64,000 nucleotides of DNA, from the NCBI GenBank assembly GCA_041494245.1, contig JBGQAK010000010.1, positions 95,728 to 159,727 on the forward strand, given 5' to 3'. The number at the start of each line of letters is the position of its first letter. Position 1 is the first letter of the stretch. Origin of the DNA: RBG-13-68-16 sp041494245. Lineage in GTDB: Bacteria; Acidobacteriota; Thermoanaerobaculia; Thermoanaerobaculales; Thermoanaerobaculaceae. Below, one piece after another: positions 52,501-60,498 of the stretch. The position numbers were made by a program, and so were the translations under genes. Below the pieces are notes generated by a model. That model had not been told where the DNA came from. It did no database searches and saw nothing but the letters and a program-made list of their open reading frames with translations.

Positions 52501-53529
52501 TCAGGGCCGGCCTTTGAGACGGTCCCGGTCCCCGCGCTCGACCCGCTTCAGCAGCCAGTAGTTGACGGCCCCGATGACCACCATGGCCAGCAGGAACAGC
52601 GGGTAGGCGATCCTCCAGTTCTGCGGCCCGGTCATCATGCTCCACTCGGACATTCCGCCGATCCCCGCCAGGAGCGTCAGCGGCATGAAGATCGTGGTGA
52701 TGAGCGTGAGCCTCCGGACGGTGCTGTTCGTCCTGTTGGCTACCCTGGCCATCCGGTTGTTGATGAGCGAGAGGTACATCTCCATGAGGCCGGTCAGGAT
52801 GTCCCGGTTCATCTCGGCGATCTCGAAGAACTTCGCCAGGTGATCGTAGATGTCGCGGAAGTGGTAGATCGCCGGCTCGGTGACGAACGGCGAGTCCTTT
52901 CGGCAGATCCTCACCAGGATCTCCCGCTCGTGGAACAGGCTCTTGCGGAGGGAGAGGAGGGCGCGACGCAGGCGCACGAGGTCCTGGAGCCTGAAGATGG
53001 CCGCCTCCTGGACGATGCGCGCCTCGGCGGTCTCGATGTCCTCCTCGAGCGCCTCGATGGCCGTGACCTTCCCGTCCACGGTGTAGTCGAGGATGACGTG
53101 CAGGAGGAAATCAGGCCCCTTCTCGACGTTGCCGATCTCGCGGCCCGCCATCTCCTCGATCCTCTCGAACGTCCCACGTTCGCCCCCTCCGTGACCGCTC
53201 ACGCTGACCAGGAAGGTCTTGCCGAGGAAGAAGTCCACCTCCTCGATCGTCAGCTCGTGGTTCGCGTAGGCGTAGCGGTTGAACAGGACAAAGGTGTTGC
53301 CAGGGTAGTCCTCGACCTTGGGGACCTGGTTGTCGTCGAGGCAGTCCTCCACGGCGAGAGCGTGGATGCCCAGCGGGCGGGCCACGGCGTCAAGGTCTTG
53401 CCGCGTGGGGTCGAAGAGATCGATCCAGATGTAGCCACCGCCCCGCATGGCGGCCAGCGCCTCCTCCAGGGTACCCAACCGGGAAAGACCCCTGCCCGCG
53501 TCGACGTGGAAGAACCTGCACTCCGACAT
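52501..53529 (-). CDS. corA: CorA-family divalent-cation transporter with GMS motif
   Basis: A 342-residue protein: a cytoplasmic alpha/beta domain, the long stalk helix, and two C-terminal membrane helices (LTLITTIFMPLTLLAGIG and IAYPLFLLAMVVIGAVNYW). At the pore-loop position where classical CorA has GMN the sequence is GGMSEWSMMTGP, so Asn is replaced by Ser; GMS variants occur in some CorA-like proteins. ATG 53529 has GAGG eight bases upstream. Transport of Mg2+ or another metal is inferred from family. Confidence 0.88.
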   Translation of the reverse strand: MSECRFFHVDAGRGLSRLGTLEEALAAMRGGGYIWIDLFDPTRQDLDAVARPLGIHALAVEDCLDDNQVPKVEDYPGNTFVLFNRYAYANHELTIEEVDFFLGKTFLVSVSGHGGGERGTFERIEEMAGREIGNVEKGPDFLLHVILDYTVDGKVTAIEALEEDIETAEARIVQEAAIFRLQDLVRLRRALLSLRKSLFHEREILVRICRKDSPFVTEPAIYHFRDIYDHLAKFFEIAEMNRDILTGLMEMYLSLINNRMARVANRTNSTVRRLTLITTIFMPLTLLAGIGGMSEWSMMTGPQNWRIAYPLFLLAMVVIGAVNYWLLKRVERGDRDRLKGRP

Positions 53530-53781
53530 TTTCGACCTCCTCACCGCGTTCCCATGTCGCCCGACCCGCGCCGAGAGCAGGGCCAGAGTACACGGCGTGT
53601 AGCCCGCGCCGCCGATCCGGCAGGGCCTTGGCGTACGCCGCGTAGGCCGCGCCGCGAAGATTGGGCCAGATGCAAGGCGCACGAGGCGGCCGCAGCGGAG
53701 TGTAGCCGGAGGCAACATGAGCATGCGAACCGCCGAAGTGCAACGCAGCAGATGGTCCGCTATCGGCGGCGCACCGGGGAG
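53530..53781. repeat. interspersed repeat, fuller copy between corA and fabG
   Basis: About 190 bp (roughly 53590-53781). It includes the 36-bp block shared with 52397-52432, terminal inverted arms (GCGCCGCCGAT near 53601 and ATCGGCGGCGC near 53763), and the GCAAGGCGC / GCAACGCAGCA words that also occur at 63910-63973. No coding sequence is supported. This style is known from palindromic interspersed repeats in other bacteria. Confidence 0.7.
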
Positions 53782-54528
53782 CTACATGTAGAGGCCGCCT
53801 GACACGTTGACGACCTCCCCCGTGACGTACGACCCCGCCGGCCCGGCGAGGAAGAGCACCACGGCCGCAATGTCCTCGGGGGTGCCCAGGCGCGGGATCG
53901 CCAGGTTGGCCATCAGCGCCTTGCGCTGCTCGTCGTTGAGCTTCTCGGTCATCGGGGTCTGGATGTAGCCGGGGGCGATTGCGTTGACCGTGATGTTGCG
54001 GCTGCCCAGCTCACGCGCCAGCGACTTGGTGAGGCCGATGAGGCCGGCCTTGGAGGCTGCGTAGTTCGCCTGGCCGGCGTTGCCCATCAGCCCGATCACC
54101 GAGGAGATGCTGATGATCCGCCCCTCCTTCTGCCTCACCATGATCTTCACCGCCGGCTGGGTCACGTTGAACGCGCCGTCCAGGTTGACCGAGAGCACCT
54201 TGCGCCACGACTCCGGCTTCATGCGCATGAACAGGCCGTCGTCGGTGATGCCGGCGTTGTTGAGAAGGATGTGCAGCCCTCCCAGCTCCGCGGCGATTTC
54301 CTCCACCACCCGCTGCGCCTCGTCGGCGTTCGTGACGTTGAGCGGCTTGTTGATCGCCTTTCCGCCGGCCGCGATGATGCCGTCCACCACCGCTTGCGTG
54401 GGGTCGGTCGGCAGCGACGTGCATGCCACCACCGCCCCCTCACGGGCGAGCGCGCGCGCGCACGCGGCGCCGATCCCCGTCGCCGCCCCCGTGACCATTG
54501 CGACCTTGCCCTCGAGCTCTTGTGCCAC
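53782..54528 (-). CDS. fabG: 3-oxoacyl-[acyl-carrier-protein] reductase
   Basis: A 248-residue SDR enzyme of type II fatty-acid synthesis, reducing 3-ketoacyl-ACP with NADPH. It has the cofactor motif VTGAATGIGAACA, the NNAG segment (LLNNAGITDDG), and the Ser-Tyr-Lys triad in SSVIGLMGNAGQANYAASKAG. Length is normal. It is the last gene of the plsX-fabH-fabD-fabG series; an acpP gene, often next, is absent, and an interspersed repeat and corA follow instead. Confidence 0.96.
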   Translation of the reverse strand: MAQELEGKVAMVTGAATGIGAACARALAREGAVVACTSLPTDPTQAVVDGIIAAGGKAINKPLNVTNADEAQRVVEEIAAELGGLHILLNNAGITDDGLFMRMKPESWRKVLSVNLDGAFNVTQPAVKIMVRQKEGRIISISSVIGLMGNAGQANYAASKAGLIGLTKSLARELGSRNITVNAIAPGYIQTPMTEKLNDEQRKALMANLAIPRLGTPEDIAAVVLFLAGPAGSYVTGEVVNVSGGLYM

Positions 54529-54576
54529 ATCTCCCTCCGTTGCGCCCTCGAGCCCACCGCCGACGCATGTCGGCCG

Positions 54577-55512
54577 TCAGCCCCTCGCCAGATACGCCTC
54601 GACCTGCGCGGCGGTCCCGACCTGGATGGTAGCAGCAACCCGCGCGATCCTCCGGACGAGGCCGGAGAGCACGCTGCCGGGTCCGACCTCGACGAAGGTG
54701 CCGAAGCCGTCCGCCGTCATACGCTGCACCAGCTCCACCCAGCGGACCGGCGCATCCACCTGGCGCACCAGGCCGTCGCACACCGCGCCGCCAGCCGTGA
54801 CGGGCGCCGCATCCACGTTGCTGTATAGCGGAACCGAAAGCGTCTTGAAGTCGAGTGCCGCCAGCACCGGCTCAAGCCCCTTCCGGGCCGGGCCCATGAG
54901 CGGCGAGTGGAACGGCGCCGAGACCGGCAGCGGCACCACGCGCTTGGCGCCTCGCGCCGCCAGCAGCGCCCCCGCCCTCGCCACGGCCCCGGCGTGCCCG
55001 GCGATCACCGTCTGCTCGGGGGCGTTGAAGTTGGCCGCCACGACGACCTCGTCCCCGATGCTCGACTCGCGGCAGGCGACCTCGACCGCGTCGCGCGGCG
55101 GCCCGAGCACCGCGGACATCGCACCGACCCCCACGGGGACCGCCTCCTGCATGAGCTGGCCGCGCCGCCGTACGGTGCGCACCAGGTCCTCCACCGCAAG
55201 CCCGCCGGCGGCCCCGATCGCGCTGTACTCCCCCAGGGAGTGCCCGGCCACCCCTTCGAACCCGACGCCCCGCGCGGCGAGGACCGCGAATGCCGCCAGC
55301 GAGGCGGTCAGGATCGCCGGCTGGGTGTTGGCAGTGAGCTTGAGCTGCTCCTCGGGGCCCTCGAAGCAGAGCGTGGAGAGCTTCTCGCCGAGAGCCGCAT
55401 CCGCGCGCTCGAACACCTGCCGCGCCTCCGGGAAGCGCTCGGCCAGGTCCCTGCCCATTCCGGCGAACTGGCTTCCCTGCCCGGGGAACACGAAGGCGAC
55501 CTTGCCCATCAT
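54577..55512 (-). CDS. fabD: malonyl-CoA:ACP transacylase
   Basis: A 311-residue enzyme that loads malonyl groups onto acyl carrier protein. It has FVFPGQGSQFAGMG, the nucleophile in GHSLGEYSAIGAAGG, the substrate arginine in VRRRGQLMQEA, and the catalytic His in SAPFHSPLM. It starts MMGKVAF; either Met could be the initiator. It lies between fabH and fabG on the same strand with 48-63 bp gaps. Confidence 0.96.
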   Translation of the reverse strand: MMGKVAFVFPGQGSQFAGMGRDLAERFPEARQVFERADAALGEKLSTLCFEGPEEQLKLTANTQPAILTASLAAFAVLAARGVGFEGVAGHSLGEYSAIGAAGGLAVEDLVRTVRRRGQLMQEAVPVGVGAMSAVLGPPRDAVEVACRESSIGDEVVVAANFNAPEQTVIAGHAGAVARAGALLAARGAKRVVPLPVSAPFHSPLMGPARKGLEPVLAALDFKTLSVPLYSNVDAAPVTAGGAVCDGLVRQVDAPVRWVELVQRMTADGFGTFVEVGPGSVLSGLVRRIARVAATIQVGTAAQVEAYLARG

Positions 55513-55575
55513 CTGCCTCCAGAAGAACGCACCACGTGCGGGTGCCGCGCCCGCAGGATCAGCGAAGGACGGCCG

Positions 55576-56574
55576 TCACCAGCGGAACAGCGTGGCGGCC
55601 CAGGTCAACCCGCCCCCGAACGCCCCCGCAAGGACGAGGTCGCCCCGCTTGAGCCTGCCGCGCTCGATCGCCTCCTGCATCGCCAGCGGAATGGAGGCCG
55701 ACGAGGTGTTGCCCACCCGCTCCAGGTTCAGGTAGACCTTCTCCGCCGGGATGCCCAGCCGGTCCCCGACCGCGCTGATGATGCGCAGGTTGGCCTGGTG
55801 GGGGACGAAGAGGTCCACCTGGTCCACTCCCACGCCGGCGGCGGTGAGGACCTCCTGGCAGACGTCCGCGATGGCGCGCACCGCCACCTTGAACGTCTCG
55901 TTGCCGCGCATCTTGATGAACGGCAGGCGGGCGTCGATGTACTCCTTGACGTTGGGGGGGTACTTGCTGCCCCCACCCGGCATCTGGATGAAGTCCGCGT
56001 ACGTGCCGTCCGTGTGGAGCGCCGAGCGCAGGATTCCCTCGCCCGCAGGGGCTGCCTTGAGCACGACGGCGCCGGCGCCGTCTCCGAAGAGGATGCAGGT
56101 GGCCCGGTCGGTGTAGTCGGTGTAGCGGGAGAGCGTCTCGGCGCCGATCACCATCGCGGTCTTGACCTCGCCGGTGATGATGAACTGGCGAACCACGTGC
56201 ATGGCGTAGAGGAACCCGGAGCAGGCCGCGGCGATGTCGAAGCAGGTGGCGTTCTTGATCCCGAGCGCCGGCTGGATGATCGCCGCGGTGGCCGGGATCG
56301 GTTGCTCCACAGTGGCGGTGGCGAGCACCAGCAGCTGGATCTCCTCCGGGGCGACGCCCGCGTCCGCCATCGCCCGGCGCCCGGCCTCGATCGCGAGGGT
56401 GGCGACGCTCTCGTCCGGCCCCACGACGTGGCGCTCGCGGATCCCGGTCCGCGACATGATCCACTCGTCGGACGTGTCCACCATGCGCTCGAAGTCCTTG
56501 TTTGTGAGGATCTTCGCAGGCAGCGACGTCCCCAGTCCCGCGATCCGCGCGGTCAGCGCGTGTTGGTCATGCAT
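55576..56574 (-). CDS. fabH: 3-oxoacyl-ACP synthase III
   Basis: A 332-residue initiating condensing enzyme of fatty-acid synthesis. The catalytic triad is visible: Cys in AAACSGFLYAM, His in VPHQANLRI, and Asn in RVGNTSSASIPLAM. The C-terminal glycine-rich loop is LAGAFGGGLTWAA. Its start overlaps the plsX end by 8 bp. Confidence 0.96.
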   Translation of the reverse strand: MHDQHALTARIAGLGTSLPAKILTNKDFERMVDTSDEWIMSRTGIRERHVVGPDESVATLAIEAGRRAMADAGVAPEEIQLLVLATATVEQPIPATAAIIQPALGIKNATCFDIAAACSGFLYAMHVVRQFIITGEVKTAMVIGAETLSRYTDYTDRATCILFGDGAGAVVLKAAPAGEGILRSALHTDGTYADFIQMPGGGSKYPPNVKEYIDARLPFIKMRGNETFKVAVRAIADVCQEVLTAAGVGVDQVDLFVPHQANLRIISAVGDRLGIPAEKVYLNLERVGNTSSASIPLAMQEAIERGRLKRGDLVLAGAFGGGLTWAATLFRW

Positions 56575-57610
56575 TCTCCACCTCTCCCGATTGCCTGCGG
56601 GCGCGCAGCTGGGCGACCTTGGCCTCGATGTGCGGGATCACGCGCCCCTTTGCGTAGGTGTGCGCGAAGCGCAGCGCATTCCGGATGGCCTTGGGGCTGG
56701 AGCGCCCATGGCCCACCAGGCAGGCCCCACGCACGCCCAACAGCGGCGCACCGCCGTACTCCGCGTAGTCCGTCTTGCGCTTCAGGGTGGCGAGTGCGCC
56801 TTTGGCCAGCAGCAGGCCGATCGCTGAGGTCGGCGAGCGGCGCCCCTCCCGCCGCAGGAGGCCGTAGATCATCTCGCCGAGTCCCTCCGAGACCTTCAGG
56901 ACAACGTTGCCGACGAAACCGTCGCACACCACCACATCCACGGTTCCGGCGTACACGTCGCGACCCTCCACGTTGCCGATGAAGTTGAAACCCACGTCGG
57001 AAAGCAGCCGGTAGGCCTCGACCGTGAGGCGGTCGCCCTTGCCCTCCTCCTCACCGATGGAGAGCAGGCCAATCCTCGGATTGGGCACCCCGAGCACCGC
57101 CTGCGAGTAGAAGTGACCCATCACCGCGAACTGCTCGAGGTGGTGGGGCTTGCAGTCCACGTTGGCGCCCACGTCCACGACCAGGGTCTGCCCGTCGAGC
57201 CCGGGGACCGGTGCGGCCAGCGCCGGCCTCTCGACGCCCGCGATCGCCCCGATGATGAGCTTGGCGGCGACCATCGCCGCACCGCTGTTGCCGGCGGTCA
57301 CGAACGCGCAGGCCCGGCCGTCGCGCACGAGCCGGGCGGCCTCCGCCATCGAGGAGTTGCGCTTGGTGCGGACCGGTGCGGTGGGCGGGTCGTCCATCTC
57401 GACCACCTCGGGCGCGTCCACCACCTGCAGGCCGCGTGGGGCGCCTCCGAGGCGCGAGAGGTGGCGCTTGAGGACGGCCTCGCGGCCCACCAGCAGAACC
57501 TGTGCGCCGAGCTCCCGCACCGCTTCGACCGCACCCTGCACCGTCGCCGCCGGGGCGTGATCGCCCCCCATGGCGTCAAGCGCGATTGCACCCGAAGCCG
57601 GCGAGGTCAT
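56567..57610 (-). CDS. plsX: phosphate acyltransferase PlsX
   Basis: A 347-residue enzyme that makes acyl-phosphate from acyl-ACP for phospholipid synthesis. It opens with the family motif IALDAMGGDHAP and continues with KRNSSMAEAARLV, TAGNSGAAM, VVDVGANVDCKP and CDGFVGNVVLK. ATG 57610 lies 13 bp after rpmF. The order rpmF-plsX-fabH is widespread. Confidence 0.96.
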   Translation of the reverse strand: MTSPASGAIALDAMGGDHAPAATVQGAVEAVRELGAQVLLVGREAVLKRHLSRLGGAPRGLQVVDAPEVVEMDDPPTAPVRTKRNSSMAEAARLVRDGRACAFVTAGNSGAAMVAAKLIIGAIAGVERPALAAPVPGLDGQTLVVDVGANVDCKPHHLEQFAVMGHFYSQAVLGVPNPRIGLLSIGEEEGKGDRLTVEAYRLLSDVGFNFIGNVEGRDVYAGTVDVVVCDGFVGNVVLKVSEGLGEMIYGLLRREGRRSPTSAIGLLLAKGALATLKRKTDYAEYGGAPLLGVRGACLVGHGRSSPKAIRNALRFAHTYAKGRVIPHIEAKVAQLRARRQSGEVENA

Positions 57611-57623
57611 GCCCTTGCCGGGA

Positions 57624-57809
57624 TCAGGCGATCTCCTCGACGTGCAGGACCTGCCGGCCCTCGTACATCCCGCAGTGCGGGCAGACGCGGTGCGGCCGCT
57701 TCGGCTGGAAGCAGTTCGGGCACACCGACTGCGCGGGCTCCGCGAGGTGATCATGGGCGCGCCTGCGGTCGCGGCGTGCCTTGGAATGGCGGTGTTTCGG
57801 GTTGGGCAT
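57624..57809 (-). CDS. rpmF: 50S ribosomal protein L32
   Basis: A 61-residue ribosomal protein: MPNPKHRHSKARRDRRRAHD followed by a zinc site C-x2-C-x9-C-x2-C (CPNC ... CPHC). It is a zinc-containing L32. Its place between yceD and plsX is typical. Confidence 0.97.
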   Translation of the reverse strand: MPNPKHRHSKARRDRRRAHDHLAEPAQSVCPNCFQPKRPHRVCPHCGMYEGRQVLHVEEIA

Positions 57810-57819
57810 GGGAAACCTC

Positions 57820-58344
57820 CTACGACTCCTCGCTCGGCCGCCAGCTCAGGAGCGGGGCCCAGCGATCGTCGCTTTCCGCGGGGCACGAGCACAGCCCCTG
57901 GTTCAGGTTGGCGCCGCAGCGCGCGCACATCCCGCGGCACTCGGCGGTACACAACGGCTTCATCGGCAGCGCGAGCGCGAACTGCTCCGCCGCTACCTCG
58001 GCGAGGTCCAGGTGGGGCGCTTCGAAGAACCGCACCTCCAGATCGTTCCGTTCCAGGCGGGTCTCGTCCTCACTGGGCGCCGCCGCTGCCGGGAGCAGGA
58101 CGAGGTCGAGCAAGTCCGAGAACGGGAACTCGAACTCGGACAGGCACCGAGAGCAGCGCAGCGTGGCGGTGCCGGCCGCCCGGCCCTCGAGCCGGAAGCC
58201 GCGCCCTGCGCGCTCCACCCGCCCCGCGAACTCCACCGCGCTCACCGACACAACCTCCTCCCCGCCGCTTCCTGGCGGGAGGGTTGGACGCTCGCTGAAG
58301 ATCAGCGGCTCCGTGTCGGCACGGGTCAGGTCAAGCCAGAGCAC
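57820..58344 (-). CDS. DUF177/YceD family protein
   Basis: A 174-residue protein. The first part (LDLTRADTEPLIFSERPTL, FAGRVERAGRGFRLEGRAAG) and the central CSRCLSEFEFPFSDLLDL fit the YceD family, linked to large-subunit rRNA accumulation. The C-terminus has a Cys-rich site (PLCTAECRGMCARCGANLNQ, then LCSC), typical of the family. GTG 58344 is the best start; the frame stays open upstream. It precedes rpmF by 10 bp. Confidence 0.88.
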   Translation of the reverse strand: MLWLDLTRADTEPLIFSERPTLPPGSGGEEVVSVSAVEFAGRVERAGRGFRLEGRAAGTATLRCSRCLSEFEFPFSDLLDLVLLPAAAAPSEDETRLERNDLEVRFFEAPHLDLAEVAAEQFALALPMKPLCTAECRGMCARCGANLNQGLCSCPAESDDRWAPLLSWRPSEES

Positions 58345-58542
58345 ACGCTCCCCCTTCGGGGAACGCGTAGGATAACAGCCAAAGGCCGATTCGTCAAACC
58401 GTTGCGGCCGCCTCAACCTAACGGGCTCAGTAACTTGAGACGACGCTCGGGACGGCCGCCGAGACCCGGTCGGCGCCGTCTTCCCTCCCTGGAATCGGCA
58501 CTACGCAGCCGGCGTTGCGCTGAACGGCACAAGGGGGGGAAC

Positions 58543-60447
58543 ATGCCCGACCGAGACAGGAAGAGGTGGCAGGTCCGGATTGCGCCGGGCCCGTCGGTAC
58601 GCCAGGCACGGGGGACCGAACATCGGCTGGCCCTGTGGCTGCCGCTGGCGGCGCTCCTGGCGTTGCAGGGAGCGGCTCTCGCGGCCGACTGGCCGCAAAT
58701 CACGCTGGTGAAGCGCTTCTCGGGCCTGACCCAACCCGTCCACATCGCCAACGCCGGGGACGGGAGCGGGCGGATCTTCATCGTGGAACAGGTGGGCCGG
58801 ATCCGGGTCGCGAGCGGCGGGACGCTCCGCCGGGCGCCCCTGCTGGACATCGGCTCGCGGATAAGCTGTTGTGGGGAGCGGGGCCTGCTGAGCGTCGCGT
58901 TTCCGCTCGCCTTCGGCAGCAAGCGCACCTTCTACGTCGACTACACGGACTCCGCAGGCAACACGGTTGTCTCCCGCTTCCGCCTCTCCGCCGACCCCGA
59001 CGTGGCCGACCCCGCCAGCGAGCAGATACTGCTCACGATCGAGCAGCCGTACGCCAACCACAACGGCGGTCAGCTCGCCTTCGGGCCGGACGGCTACCTG
59101 TACGTCGGGATGGGGGACGGGGGTTCAGGAGGCGACCCCCAGAACAACGCGCAGAGCCCGTTGTCCCTGCTTGGGAAAATCCTGAGGATCGACGTCGAGT
59201 CCGGGGCGCCGACCTACGCGGTCCCGGCTTCCAACCCGTTCGTCGCGACGGCCGGCTATCGTCCGGAGATCTGGGCGCTCGGCCTCCGCAACCCGTGGCG
59301 GTTCTCTTTCGACCGCCGCACCGGCGACCTGTACGTCGCGGACGTGGGCCAGAACCGGTACGAGGAGGTCGACTTCCAGCCGGCAGGGGACCCCGGGGGG
59401 GAGAACTACGGGTGGCGGGTCATGGAGGGCGCCCACTGTTACAACCCCGATCCGTGCAGCCAGAGCGGCCTGGCGCAACCGGTCTTCGAATACGACCACT
59501 CCCAGGGGTGCTCGGTTACCGGGGGGGTCGTCTACCGGGGCACGATCTACCCCCGGATGCAGGGGATCTACTTCTTCTCCGACTACTGCAGTGGGCGCAT
59601 CTGGGGGCTGCGCCGCGACGGTTCCTCATGGCAGAGCACGCTGCTGCTGACCAGCTCCTATACGGTCACGACGTTCGGTGAAGACGAGGCTGGCAGCGTC
59701 TATCTTGCCGACTACGGCCGCGGCGATGTCTACCAGCTCACCGACCCGGACGCCGTGACTGGTTACGTATACCGGGTGCCGGCGGTCGCCCACAACCTCG
59801 GAGCCGGCGGAACGCCGTGGCGGAGCGACCTCGCGATCGTCAACCGCTCCGGGTTTTCGGCCAACCTGACGCTCACCTACCTCGCCACGGGCGCAGAGCT
59901 GACGCAAAGCGCCGGGCTGCAGGCCGGCGCGACGGTGGAGTGGCCCAACGTCCTGGAGAGCCTCTTCGGCCAGCCTCCGGCCGTCAACACGGCCGGCCTG
60001 GTGAAGGTCGTCGCCGACGTGCCGGTCGTTGTGACGGGGCGCTCGTACAGCGTCGGCCTGCAGGGGACGATGGGTCAGGACTACCCCGGGCTCACCGACG
60101 CGGACGCGCTCGTGCCCGGCCACGTCGGCGTCCTGCCCGGGCTGAAGCGCAACGAGGACTTCTACACCAACGTCGGGGTGGTCAACCTGGGCGCCGCGAC
60201 GTGCACCGTGGCGATCACCGTCTTCGATGCCTCCGGATTTCAGGCCGGTTCGACCAGGGTGTTCACCGTGGACGCCGGGCAGTGGGTGCAGCAGTACGAC
60301 TTTCTCGCCAGCGTCGGGGCAGGCACCAGGGACATCGCCTACGCCACCGTCGAGGTGCAGACGCCGGAGGGCAAGGCGTGGGCGTACGCCGCCGTGATCG
60401 ACGCCACGAGCCGGGACCCCACGACGATCCGCGTCGTCGTGCCGTAG
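58543..60447 (+). CDS. secreted PQQ-dependent sugar dehydrogenase (aldose type) with C-terminal beta domain
   Basis: A 634-residue protein. A signal peptide (LALWLPLAALLALQGAALAAD, here cut to 20: ALWLPLAALLALQGAALAAD) is followed by a six-bladed GDH/HHIP-like beta-propeller: PVHIANAGDGSGRIFIVEQ, the catalytic-His region YANHNGGQLAFGPDGYLYVG, MGDGGSGGDP, and ALGLRNPWRFSFD. From about residue 410 a beta-sandwich-like tail begins (RVPAVAHNLGAGGTPWRSDL), a style I associate with acidobacterial secreted proteins. Quinoprotein oxidation of soluble sugars is the family reaction. A GGGGGGGA Shine-Dalgarno precedes ATG 58543. Confidence 0.88.
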   Translation: MPDRDRKRWQVRIAPGPSVRQARGTEHRLALWLPLAALLALQGAALAADWPQITLVKRFSGLTQPVHIANAGDGSGRIFIVEQVGRIRVASGGTLRRAPLLDIGSRISCCGERGLLSVAFPLAFGSKRTFYVDYTDSAGNTVVSRFRLSADPDVADPASEQILLTIEQPYANHNGGQLAFGPDGYLYVGMGDGGSGGDPQNNAQSPLSLLGKILRIDVESGAPTYAVPASNPFVATAGYRPEIWALGLRNPWRFSFDRRTGDLYVADVGQNRYEEVDFQPAGDPGGENYGWRVMEGAHCYNPDPCSQSGLAQPVFEYDHSQGCSVTGGVVYRGTIYPRMQGIYFFSDYCSGRIWGLRRDGSSWQSTLLLTSSYTVTTFGEDEAGSVYLADYGRGDVYQLTDPDAVTGYVYRVPAVAHNLGAGGTPWRSDLAIVNRSGFSANLTLTYLATGAELTQSAGLQAGATVEWPNVLESLFGQPPAVNTAGLVKVVADVPVVVTGRSYSVGLQGTMGQDYPGLTDADALVPGHVGVLPGLKRNEDFYTNVGVVNLGAATCTVAITVFDASGFQAGSTRVFTVDAGQWVQQYDFLASVGAGTRDIAYATVEVQTPEGKAWAYAAVIDATSRDPTTIRVVVP

Positions 60448-60498
60448 CCTCACCCTGCCGCGCTTGACACCCGCACCGCGGGCGCGGAAACTTGAGAC

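Noticed and set aside
52397..53682. Composite transposon around corA, suggested by the 36-bp direct repeats
   Set aside because: No transposase, no terminal inverted repeats at the outer ends and no target duplication; the blocks belong to a short interspersed repeat family.
52294..53802. Long plus-strand frame across corA
   Set aside because: Antisense to corA and reads through interspersed-repeat DNA at both ends.
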